Of a stretch of DNA of 64,000 bases, positions 56,367-64,000 are shown in pieces. Location: contig NZ_FMWD01000001.1 of NCBI RefSeq assembly GCF_900102855.1, forward strand, positions 200,766-264,765. The letters run 5' to 3'. The stretch's first letter is position 1; each line of letters begins with the position of its first letter. Below the pieces are notes generated by a model. That model searched no databases and was not told the DNA's origin. It was given only the letters and a program-made list of their open reading frames with translations. This DNA comes from Thiohalomonas denitrificans (lineage in GTDB: Bacteria; Pseudomonadota; Gammaproteobacteria; Thiohalomonadales; Thiohalomonadaceae). The position numbers and the translations under genes are program-made.

Positions 56367-56895
56367 ACCGCCAGCGCCGCAGAACCTGATATCGGGCGCC
56401 CTCGGGATGGGTTTCGGAGGCGACCAGCGCGAAGTCGGTTGCATGCCAGACGATGGGATTGATCTCCCGGAAACGGGGGCCCCGGTGAGCGCGTCGGCGC
56501 AGGGTCAGGTGGGTCCGGAACGGCCGCTCTTCCACCTTCAGCCCACAAAGGGACATGGCTGCGCGGAGGGCCATGGCCAGTTCCAGCAGTTCCGGGGATG
56601 TGTTGGACGTGGAGAGCCAAAGAGTGCGGGAGCGTGACCAGTAGCCAATGCGATCCAGCGTCAAGTCAAAGGATGTAACCGTCACCTCATCTGCTACCGC
56701 CTCGAGGCAGCCACGCTGCTCCGGTGTCACGCCTCCCAGGAATACCAGGGTCAGATGCATATTCTCATCCGGCACCCGCTTGCCGCCACAGCTCTTGGCA
56801 CACTGTTCCGCCCAGTAGGCGATACGCTGCTGGACCGCGGCCTCCGGCCAGAGGGCGAAGAACAGCCGCTGACGCGTTGTGTCAGGTTCCGACAA
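56347..56895 (-). CDS. thpR: RNA 2',3'-cyclic phosphodiesterase (LigT/ThpR)
   Basis: A 182-residue member of the 2H phosphoesterase family. Both catalytic HxTx motifs are present: HLTLVFLG (about residue 47) and HLTLRRRA (about 130). The N-terminal RLFFALWPEAAVQQRI is typical. I start at a TTG behind GGAG, giving a 14-base overlap with pncC. The final residues LVASGE and the stop are encoded by an intergenic repeat, so the original C-terminus has been replaced or extended. Confidence 0.9.
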   Translation of the reverse strand: MSEPDTTRQRLFFALWPEAAVQQRIAYWAEQCAKSCGGKRVPDENMHLTLVFLGGVTPEQRGCLEAVADEVTVTSFDLTLDRIGYWSRSRTLWLSTSNTSPELLELAMALRAAMSLCGLKVEERPFRTHLTLRRRAHRGPRFREINPIVWHATDFALVASETHPEGARYQVLRRWRLVASGE

Positions 56896-57370
56896 TCTCC
56901 AGCACCCCCTCAAGCGCAGTAATCACGGCGGCACGGCGCACCGCCTCGCGATCCCCACCGAAGCATTCATGCTGTGTCTGAAGCCGGTCGGCGGTGGCCC
57001 AGGCAAACCAGACCGTCCCCACCGGTTTGCGATCTGTGCCGCCGCCGGGTCCGGCAACACCGCTGATGGCCAGGGTCACACGGGCCCGGCTACGCGCCAA
57101 AGCCCCGGATGCCATCTCCCGCACGGCCGCCTCACTGACGGCACCATGAGTTGCGAGAGTCCGGGGCGAGACACCCAGCATCTCCTGCTTGGCTTCGTTG
57201 CTGTAGGTGACAAAACCGCGCTCGAACCAGCCGGAACTACCCGTCAGGTCGGTACAAACCTTGGCCACCCAGCCGCCGGTACAGGACTCGGCCGCAGCCA
57301 GCATGACGCCCTTTCCGGAAAGCCGTTCTGCCACCCGGCCCGCCAGCTCTGCCAATTGCTCATCCATCAT
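56882..57370 (-). CDS. pncC: Nicotinamide-nucleotide amidohydrolase (CinA C-terminal family)
   Basis: A 162-residue stand-alone CinA C-domain that deamidates NMN in pyridine-nucleotide recycling. Motifs seen are AAAESCTGGWVAKVCTDLTGSSGWFERGFVTYSNEAK and AISGVAGPGGGTDRKPVGTVWFAW. It lies between mutS (divergent) and thpR-recA, the common mutS-pncC-recA arrangement. Two adjacent ATGs (57370, 57367) are possible starts. Confidence 0.95.
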   Translation of the reverse strand: MMDEQLAELAGRVAERLSGKGVMLAAAESCTGGWVAKVCTDLTGSSGWFERGFVTYSNEAKQEMLGVSPRTLATHGAVSEAAVREMASGALARSRARVTLAISGVAGPGGGTDRKPVGTVWFAWATADRLQTQHECFGGDREAVRRAAVITALEGVLEIVGT

Positions 57371-57692
57371 GCACACCCGATTTTGCAAAGATCCCACCAC
57401 AAGGACGCTGCCCCTCGTATCCCCTGAGAGTAGCGTCCGTCGACCAGCCGAGCGAAGACCCGAGGCAGATCAGGGGCCTTGGGACAGGTTCTGAAACAGC
57501 CTCCTTCCGACGCCATCGCTGAGCAAAATCAACCGTCGATACCTGCACAGGTGCTTGCGACTCACCATCGGCCATGGCCGCAACTCAGAGCCATAGCTAT
57601 CAGACCCCCCACGAACGCGCAACCGCCCGGCTCCCCTGTATTCACCCGGGAGCCGGCCTGTTCACGCCCTGTACCTCTGGTAAAGTATCCCC

Positions 57693-60266
57693 ATGAGCAC
57701 AGCCAGCATCCAAGCCCCTGACAACACCCGACACACGCCCATGATGCAACAATACCTGCGCATCAAGGCAGAACATCCGGATCTGCTGCTGTTTTATCGC
57801 ATGGGAGATTTTTACGAACTGTTTCACGACGATGCGCGACGCGCCGCGGAACTGCTCGATATCACCCTGACCCATCGTGGCCAGTCTGCCGGCGAACCGA
57901 TCCCCATGGCGGGAGTTCCTCACCACTCGGCGGAGGGTTATCTGGCCCGGCTGATCCGCTTGGGGGAGTCGGTGGCCATCTGCGAACAGGTGGGGGATCC
58001 CGCCAAGTGCAAGGGCCCGGTGGAACGCAAGGTGGTGCGCATCGTCACCCCGGGCACCGTCACCGACGAAGCGCTGCTCGAGGAGCGCCGTGACAATCTG
58101 CTGACGGCGATCTCCATGCATGGCGAACGCTTCGGACTGGCCGCCATGGATGTCGGCAGTGGCCGCTTCACGGTTCAGGAACTGGAAGACAGGGAGACCC
58201 TTTCCGCCGAACTGGCCCGATTGACTCCTGCAGAAGTTCTGGTGGCTGAAGGGGTGGAGCTTCCGCTGCCCGCCGAGCAGCGCGGGCTAAGGCCGCTGCC
58301 ACCCTGGCATTTCGAGAGCGCGGCGGCCCGCCGCCTGTTAACCGTGCAATTCGGCACCCGGGATCTCTCCGGTTTCGGCTGTGAACACCTGGAATTGGCC
58401 GTGGGCGCTGCCGGCGCATTGCTGCAGTATGTGCAGGAGACGCAGCGCACCGCCCTGCCCCATATCCGCGGCCTGCGGGTGGAGCAGCACGACGAGGCGA
58501 TCGCCCTGGATGCGGCGAGCCGTCGCAATCTGGAGCTGGAGACCTCCCTCGGCGGCAATGCCGCCCATACCCTGGCCGGGGTCATGGACCGCACCGCCAC
58601 GCCGATGGGCAGCCGCCTGCTGAGACGCTGGATCAACCGTCCCCTGCGCGACCAGCACACGGTCGGTGAAAGGCATGCCGCCGTGCAAGTGCTACTGGAG
58701 ACCGACCACTTCACCGGCTTGCGGGAACTCCTGCGCGGCATCGGCGATGTGGAACGGATTCTGGCCCGCATCGCCATCCATACGGCCCGCCCCAGGGATC
58801 TGACCCAGTTACGCGAGGCCCTCGGGCGCCTGCCCGCTCTGCACGGCGAACTGGAGGGACTGGCAGCACCCCGGCTTTGCCGCCTCGCATCGGCACTCGG
58901 CGACTACCCCGAACTCCACGAGCATCTGGTCCGGGCGGTGGTGGACAATCCGCCGGTGGTCATCCGTGACGGCGGCGTCATCGCCCCCGGCTTCGATTCC
59001 GACCTCGACGAACTGCGTTCTCTCAGAGAGAACGCCGGCAACTTTCTGATGGAACTGGAGACGCGGGAGAGGGAGCAGACCGGCATTTCCACCCTGAAGG
59101 TGGGCTTCAACCGGGTCCATGGCTACTTCATCGAGGTTACAAAAACGCAGAGCGACCGGGTCCCGGCAACCTATATCCGCCGCCAGACCCTGAAGGGTGC
59201 GGAACGCTACATCACCCCGGAACTGAAAACCTTCGAAGACAAGGTGCTGTCGGCCAGTGAACGCGCCCTGGCCCGCGAGAAGGCACTCTACCAGGAGCTC
59301 CTCGAGCGCCTCTGCCAGGATCTGGCGCGCCTGCAGCAGACCGCCTCGGCACTTGCGGAGCTCGATGCCCTCAACAACCTGGCGGAGCGTGCGGACACCC
59401 TGAACCTGGTCCGGCCCTCGCTGGACGGTGAACCCGGGTTGAGCATCCGGGGAGGCCGCCACCCCGTGGTGGAGCAGGTGATGGATGAGCCTTTCGTGCC
59501 CAACGGTGTCGAACTGGACGACCAGCGCCGCATGCTGATCATCACCGGCCCCAACATGGGCGGCAAATCCACCTACATGCGCCAGACCGCGCTAATCGTG
59601 CTACTCGCCCACATCGGCAGCTTCGTCCCGGCACAGTCCGCCCGCATCGGGCCATTCGATCGCATCTTCACCCGCATCGGTGCCTCGGACGACCTGGCCA
59701 GCGGCCGCTCCACCTTCATGGTGGAGATGACCGAGACCGCCAATATCCTCCACAATGCCACCGACTGCAGTCTGGTGCTGATGGATGAGATCGGCCGCGG
59801 CACCAGTACCTTCGACGGCATGTCGCTGGCCTGGGCTTGTGCCCTGGAGCTGTCCCGCAAGCAGGCCTTCACCCTGTTCGCCACCCACTATTTCGAAATG
59901 ACGACACTACCCGAGAGCATCAAGGGCATTGTCAATGTCCACCTCGATGCGGTGGAACACGGCGATCGCATCGTTTTTCTGCACGCCGTCAAAGAGGGTC
60001 CGGCCAGTCAGAGTTACGGACTCCAGGTCGCCGCGCTGGCCGGCGTCCCGCGCCATGTGGTCGAGCAGGCCCGCAGCAAACTCATCGAACTGGAAAACGA
60101 ACGTGCGTATCATCAAACGGAACAGGACCCTGCCCGGCAAATGGCCCTGTTCACCAGGCCGGAAGCCCACCCGGCAGTTACTGCACTCGGTGAAGCCGAC
60201 CCCGATGAACTTTCCCCGCGGCAGGCACTCGATCTGCTTTACCGATTGAAACGACTGTCCAGCTAA
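57693..60266 (+). CDS. mutS: DNA mismatch repair protein MutS
   Basis: An 857-residue mismatch-recognition ATPase. The N-terminal domain has the mismatch-contact motif [12 protein letters not shown] (Phe-x-Glu), followed by connector, lever and clamp regions. The ATPase has Walker [15 protein letters not shown] (about 615), Walker [17 protein letters not shown] and the FATHYFEMT switch. The C-terminal dimerisation tail ends [10 protein letters not shown]. It diverges from pncC across a 322-bp gap without other genes. Confidence 0.99.
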   Translation: MSTASIQAPDNTRHTPMMQQYLRIKAEHPDLLLFYRMGDFYELFHDDARRAAELLDITLTHRGQSAGEPIPMAGVPHHSAEGYLARLIRLGESVAICEQVGDPAKCKGPVERKVVRIVTPGTVTDEALLEERRDNLLTAISMHGERFGLAAMDVGSGRFTVQELEDRETLSAELARLTPAEVLVAEGVELPLPAEQRGLRPLPPWHFESAAARRLLTVQFGTRDLSGFGCEHLELAVGAAGALLQYVQETQRTALPHIRGLRVEQHDEAIALDAASRRNLELETSLGGNAAHTLAGVMDRTATPMGSRLLRRWINRPLRDQHTVGERHAAVQVLLETDHFTGLRELLRGIGDVERILARIAIHTARPRDLTQLREALGRLPALHGELEGLAAPRLCRLASALGDYPELHEHLVRAVVDNPPVVIRDGGVIAPGFDSDLDELRSLRENAGNFLMELETREREQTGISTLKVGFNRVHGYFIEVTKTQSDRVPATYIRRQTLKGAERYITPELKTFEDKVLSASERALAREKALYQELLERLCQDLARLQQTASALAELDALNNLAERADTLNLVRPSLDGEPGLSIRGGRHPVVEQVMDEPFVPNGVELDDQRRMLIITGPNMGGKSTYMRQTALIVLLAHIGSFVPAQSARIGPFDRIFTRIGASDDLASGRSTFMVEMTETANILHNATDCSLVLMDEIGRGTSTFDGMSLAWACALELSRKQAFTLFATHYFEMTTLPESIKGIVNVHLDAVEHGDRIVFLHAVKEGPASQSYGLQVAALAGVPRHVVEQARSKLIELENERAYHQTEQDPARQMALFTRPEAHPAVTALGEADPDELSPRQALDLLYRLKRLSS

Positions 60267-60303
60267 ATACATGTTCCAAATCGTTCCAAATTGGTGTCCA
60301 TGC

Positions 60304-60360
60304 ATGTAGGAGCGACGGAAGTCGCGAAAAGCCGAATCGCGGCTTCCGCCGCTCCTACAT
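60304..60360. repeat. REP-type hairpin (GTAGGAGCG)
   Basis: ATGTAGGAGCG and CGCTCCTACAT arms with inner complementary GGAAGTCGCG / CGCGGCTTCC segments form a stable cruciform downstream of mutS, of the REP class common in gammaproteobacterial intergenic regions. Confidence 0.75.
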
Positions 60361-60463
60361 ATATCTCGGTATGTCACCAAAGAAGTGTGTTGGACACGAG
60401 TTCGGAACAGCTATTTAACTCTGGATACTCATCGCTTACGCAGAGAGCGCTGGTCGCAAAATC

Positions 60464-63400
60464 CTAGTCTCCCGGGTTTTCACTCCCTTTTAACAGCGCC
60501 TCAAAAGCCTCCAGCGGCAGCGGCTTGCTGAAGTAATAGCCCTGAATACCATCACAGCCCTGTTCCCGCAGACGGATGAGTTGTGACTCACTTTCCACCC
60601 CTTCGGCAATGACCTCGAGCTTGAGGCTATGGCCGAGCGAGATAATAGCGGCGGTGATCGCCGCACCATCCGCACTGAAAATGTCATCGACGAAAGAACG
60701 ATCGATCTTGAGGCGATGTACCGGCAGGCTGCGCAGCTGACTGAAACTGGAATAACCGGTCCCGAAATCATCGATGGCGATATGCACACCCATATCCTTA
60801 AGCCGACCCAGAGTCTTGCGCGAGGCCTCTGGACTCTGCATGAGCTCACTTTCGGTGATCTCCAGCTCCAGCCAGTGCGGTTCGAGGCTCTCTTCCTTCA
60901 GCACGTCACCGACCAGCCAAACCATATCCCCTCGATCTAGCTGAATCGCGGAAAGATTCACCGCCATCCCTAATAGATGACCGGCATCATGCCATCGCCG
61001 TACCGTTCGGCAGGCATTACGCAATACCCACTCTCCTATGGGGATAATCAAGCCGGTGTCTGCGGCAACGGGAATGAACTGTTCCGGAGCAACCAGGCCC
61101 ATCTCCGGACTCTGCCAACGGATCAGTGCCTCGGCAGCGAGGATCTGGCCACTGCTTGCATCGATCTGCGGCTGGTAGTGGAGTATAAATTCTTCACGTT
61201 CGAGCGCGCGCCGCAGCGCGTTTTCCAGCTTCAGCCGGGCAGTCGCCTGTACGTTGAGGTCGGTCGTGAAGAATCGGTAACTATTGCGGCCCTGCGCCTT
61301 GGCCCCGAACATCGCGGTATCAGCGGCCTTGATGAGACCATCCGGCGTCTGGGCATCTATCGGATAGAGCGCAATTCCCATGCTGCAGGTGACAAAGAGT
61401 TCCTCTCCCACCACTTCGAAGGGCCGGACAAACGCCGTCACGATTCTCTGGGCAACATCAACCGCCTGATCGGCATCCCGCAGGCTGTCCAGCAGCAACG
61501 TGAATTCGTCGCCGCCCTGGCGTGAGACCGTATCATCGGCATGAACGCACTGGGTCAATACCTGCGCCACCTGCTTGAGCAACTCGTCGCCGGCACTGGG
61601 GCCCAGACTATCGTTGATATCCTTGAAGCGATCCAGATCCAGCTGAACCACTGCGACCTGGCGGCGGTTACGCTCGGCATGAGCGAGCGCCTGACGCAAG
61701 CGGTCGAGCAGAAGCATCCGATTGGGCAATCCGGTCAATCGGTCATATTGCTCGATATAGCGAATGTGGGCCTCGGCTTCTTTCCTGGCGGTCACATCCT
61801 CCTGGATGGCAATGAAATGAGAAATGCTGCCGTCCTCGTCCAGTAACGGCGTAATCGTCTGATCGATCGTATAAAGGCTGCCGTCCTTGCGCCGGTTCAC
61901 CACTTCATGCTGCCAGACTTCACCGCGCAGAATCTTCCGCCACAGCGACTCGTAAAAGGAGCGGTCATGCCGACCCGATTTCAGCAGGCTCGGCTTCTTG
62001 CCAATGACCTCGCTCTGACGGTAACCACTGAGACGGACAAAGGCACGGTTGACCCACTCGATATAGCCATCCGGATCGGTAATCAGGATGGCGTTGGCAG
62101 CGGCCTGAATGGCCGCTCCCTGCAAGCGGAGATCTGCCTGGTCGACGGACAGCATGTAGGCAACGGTTACCCGGCTGGCGAGATCACCGAGTCGCTGCAT
62201 GGCCGGTGGCGAGAACGCGTCGGCATGTTGCGAATAGACGTTGAGTGCCCCGATCACTTCACCCTTCACCGCAATCAACGGCACTGCCGCCGAAGAGGCA
62301 AAGCCGTACTCTTCTGCGGCTTCCCGCCAGACTGCACTGGAAGGAGCAGTGATCCTGGTGGTGCGCGCCTCACCGGTGCGGATGGCATACCCCGTCGGTC
62401 CACGACTTTTCGGGCCGGCATCCCACCGCACTTCGATTTGACCGAGATAATCCTTCCTTTGCCCTGCCTGTGCGGCAATCGTGACCCTCCCATCATCTTC
62501 CCGGAGCCCCACCCACACCAGTGGAAACCGGAACATCCGTGCGACTTCCACACAGACCACCCGCAATACATCATCGGGCTCCATGCCCTCCAAAACCTGT
62601 TGATTGATGCGTTGCAGCAGTACGTTGGTATCTTCGTTACGTTTACGTTCGGTAATGTCGGTAACCATTGCCAGGGCTCCGGTGACACGACCTTGATCGT
62701 CCTGGATCGGGCTTGCGGAGACGATGGCCCAAAGTTCCCGACCATCCCGCCTGTGGAAGCAAATATCACGCGGCCCCGGGGAGCCGCGTGCCCGCAGCAA
62801 AAGCTGGTATTCCGCCCATTGCCGCGATTCATCGAGAAATTCCAACAGGGATGATGACTGCATCGATTCCACGGTCGTACCAAGCATCCCGGCCATGGTC
62901 GGATTGACAAACACCGTCTGCCCATGCGCGTCGGTCACCCACACTCCCTCTTCCGAGGTTTCGATGAGACGCCGGTAATTGGCTTCACTCTCCTTGAGCT
63001 GCCCTTCGCGCTGCCGAATGGTCTCGGACATCACGTTGAAGGCGTCGGCCAGTTCGCCGATTTCATCCCTGGACTCGATACGCACAACGGTCCCATAGTG
63101 GCCGCGGCGCAACTCCTCGACCGCTGAAACCAACCGTTCCAGGGGCGTCGAAATTATGCGGCGCGCAATCACCGTTCCCAGTAGAACCATCAGCAGTGCC
63201 GAAAGGCCGAGCACTACGAGCACCACGGTACGGGTTCTCCGAATCTGCGCGTGGACCTCATCTTTCGGCTGGCCCAGCAGGAAGTAGGCCTGATTGCCGG
63301 AAGCAAGTGGAAGGTAGCCAGCACTCAGAAAGAAATCCTCACGGTCAGTCAACCTAACCCCTCGTGCAGCCTCCTCAAGTACCGGCACCCGTTCCAACTC

Positions 63401-64000
63401 CGGCACCTGCGCAAGCCCTGCTATTTCACCGATCGGCTCACTTCCGGGAACCGAGATCGTGAGAGCCACCTGAGTTTCCCGACCAATATTTTCGACAAAA
63501 CCCTCGTCGACAAACGCAGCGCCGACCAGGTAGCCGACGGTGCTTTCGGCCCCCCCGGGGAAGCGCCGCAGGATGGACTGTCCCGTAACCGCCATGAGCC
63601 CGGCCCCGACACTTTGATATTCCGTCTCTTTGAGACCATTGAATGAGCGCGTGCGCGCCAAAGAAGCAGGCAGTTCCCCTTCCTCCCATGAAGCGAGATC
63701 GTCAGAGATCATCACTACGGGATGGCCATTTTCATAGGAGATAATCCCGACCCGAATGCCATCCGCCTCCTCAAAACCGAAGGCCATCAAATCTCCCGTA
63801 TCCTGATAGACGGCAAGCTGGTCGGTCGTGGTGACACGAAGCACACTCTCCAACTCCCGGGCGATACTCCTCTTTTCGGGATCAAAAATGACGGCCTGAT
63901 AATCCTCGACCGAGGCATATCCGGAAACCATATTGGCCGAGGCAATCACGTCACTATCCTGGACCAGCACATTCACATCACGCTCCAATCGAAGTTCCGA
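60464..64000 (-). CDS. PAS/GAF sensor with GGDEF and EAL domains (partial)
   Basis: At least 1178 residues, open to the window edge, so the N-terminus with a first membrane segment is missing. In order: extracytoplasmic sensor (to about 250), TM (TVVLVVLGLSALLMVLLGTV), HAMP, PAS, GAF (about 460-600), PAS (AANAILITDPDGYIEWVNRAF), GGDEF with intact RQGGDEF and EAL with EALIRW, NLSAIQL, ELEITES and IDDFGTGYSSFSQL. Both c-di-GMP synthesis and breakdown motifs are intact; which dominates cannot be told from sequence. Confidence 0.93.
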   Translation of the reverse strand, partial: SELRLERDVNVLVQDSDVIASANMVSGYASVEDYQAVIFDPEKRSIARELESVLRVTTTDQLAVYQDTGDLMAFGFEEADGIRVGIISYENGHPVVMISDDLASWEEGELPASLARTRSFNGLKETEYQSVGAGLMAVTGQSILRRFPGGAESTVGYLVGAAFVDEGFVENIGRETQVALTISVPGSEPIGEIAGLAQVPELERVPVLEEAARGVRLTDREDFFLSAGYLPLASGNQAYFLLGQPKDEVHAQIRRTRTVVLVVLGLSALLMVLLGTVIARRIISTPLERLVSAVEELRRGHYGTVVRIESRDEIGELADAFNVMSETIRQREGQLKESEANYRRLIETSEEGVWVTDAHGQTVFVNPTMAGMLGTTVESMQSSSLLEFLDESRQWAEYQLLLRARGSPGPRDICFHRRDGRELWAIVSASPIQDDQGRVTGALAMVTDITERKRNEDTNVLLQRINQQVLEGMEPDDVLRVVCVEVARMFRFPLVWVGLREDDGRVTIAAQAGQRKDYLGQIEVRWDAGPKSRGPTGYAIRTGEARTTRITAPSSAVWREAAEEYGFASSAAVPLIAVKGEVIGALNVYSQHADAFSPPAMQRLGDLASRVTVAYMLSVDQADLRLQGAAIQAAANAILITDPDGYIEWVNRAFVRLSGYRQSEVIGKKPSLLKSGRHDRSFYESLWRKILRGEVWQHEVVNRRKDGSLYTIDQTITPLLDEDGSISHFIAIQEDVTARKEAEAHIRYIEQYDRLTGLPNRMLLLDRLRQALAHAERNRRQVAVVQLDLDRFKDINDSLGPSAGDELLKQVAQVLTQCVHADDTVSRQGGDEFTLLLDSLRDADQAVDVAQRIVTAFVRPFEVVGEELFVTCSMGIALYPIDAQTPDGLIKAADTAMFGAKAQGRNSYRFFTTDLNVQATARLKLENALRRALEREEFILHYQPQIDASSGQILAAEALIRWQSPEMGLVAPEQFIPVAADTGLIIPIGEWVLRNACRTVRRWHDAGHLLGMAVNLSAIQLDRGDMVWLVGDVLKEESLEPHWLELEITESELMQSPEASRKTLGRLKDMGVHIAIDDFGTGYSSFSQLRSLPVHRLKIDRSFVDDIFSADGAAITAAIISLGHSLKLEVIAEGVESESQLIRLREQGCDGIQGYYFSKPLPLEAFEALLKGSENPGD

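Overview
The window is a gammaproteobacterial chromosome segment with dense, GC-rich coding. Gene order (carB-carA-dapB, hrcA-grpE-dnaK-dnaJ, nadK, recN, fur/bamE, rnfH-ratA, smpB-ssrA, csrA-lysC-alaS-recX-recA-pncC-mutS), the tmRNA tag ANDDNYALAA and a complete sucrose-synthesis operon suggest a free-living, probably salt-tolerant member of the Chromatiales/Ectothiorhodospiraceae-like groups. The lineage is an inference; there is no 16S here.

Layout. 1-3.9 kb (minus): carB (cut by the window edge), carA, dapB and a Tat-exported DsrE-like protein. 4.1-4.5 kb (plus): a previously unmarked gene for a CsrB/RsmZ-type RNA, with about 18 GGA motifs, a strong terminator and an upstream palindrome matching the GacA/UvrY binding site. 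Its protein target, csrA, lies at 49.8 kb. 4.7-9.7 kb (minus): the hrcA-grpE-dnaK-dnaJ heat-shock operon with a CIRCE operator before hrcA. 10.2-17.3 kb: nadK, recN, fur, bamE, rnfH-ratA, an NSS-family transporter, smpB and ssrA.

17.3-35 kb is more accessory. It holds a CpoB-like TPR protein, a run of small membrane or secreted proteins (including a 29-residue one), a secreted protein with two internal repeats, a two-gene DNA-repair unit (adenylation-only ATP ligase overlapping an SRAP protein), a rhodanese-metallo-beta-lactamase fusion, an MCE lipid-transport operon without its ATPase, a 1541-residue hybrid kinase overlapping an HD-GYP regulator, two tRNAs and a YqiB/DUF1249 gene. 35.4-42.3 kb is a KamA-like radical SAM gene followed by fructokinase, sucrose-phosphate synthase and sucrose synthase, all tightly coupled. 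42.2-48.6 kb is a minus-strand signalling cluster: MASE3 histidine kinase, two single-domain receivers, a LuxR-type regulator, a PilZ protein and a diguanylate cyclase. 48.8-60.3 kb returns to core genes. The right edge holds a GGDEF/EAL protein cut at its N-terminus.

The segment is rich in small repeats. One MITE-like family (2 copies) and another (3 copies, lengths differing by multiples of three) sit against gene ends, and several repeats carry the stop codon of the neighbouring gene (dnaJ, rnfH, thpR, perhaps the rhodanese fusion). Post-transcriptional (Csr) and c-di-GMP/phosphorelay control are the recurring regulatory themes.
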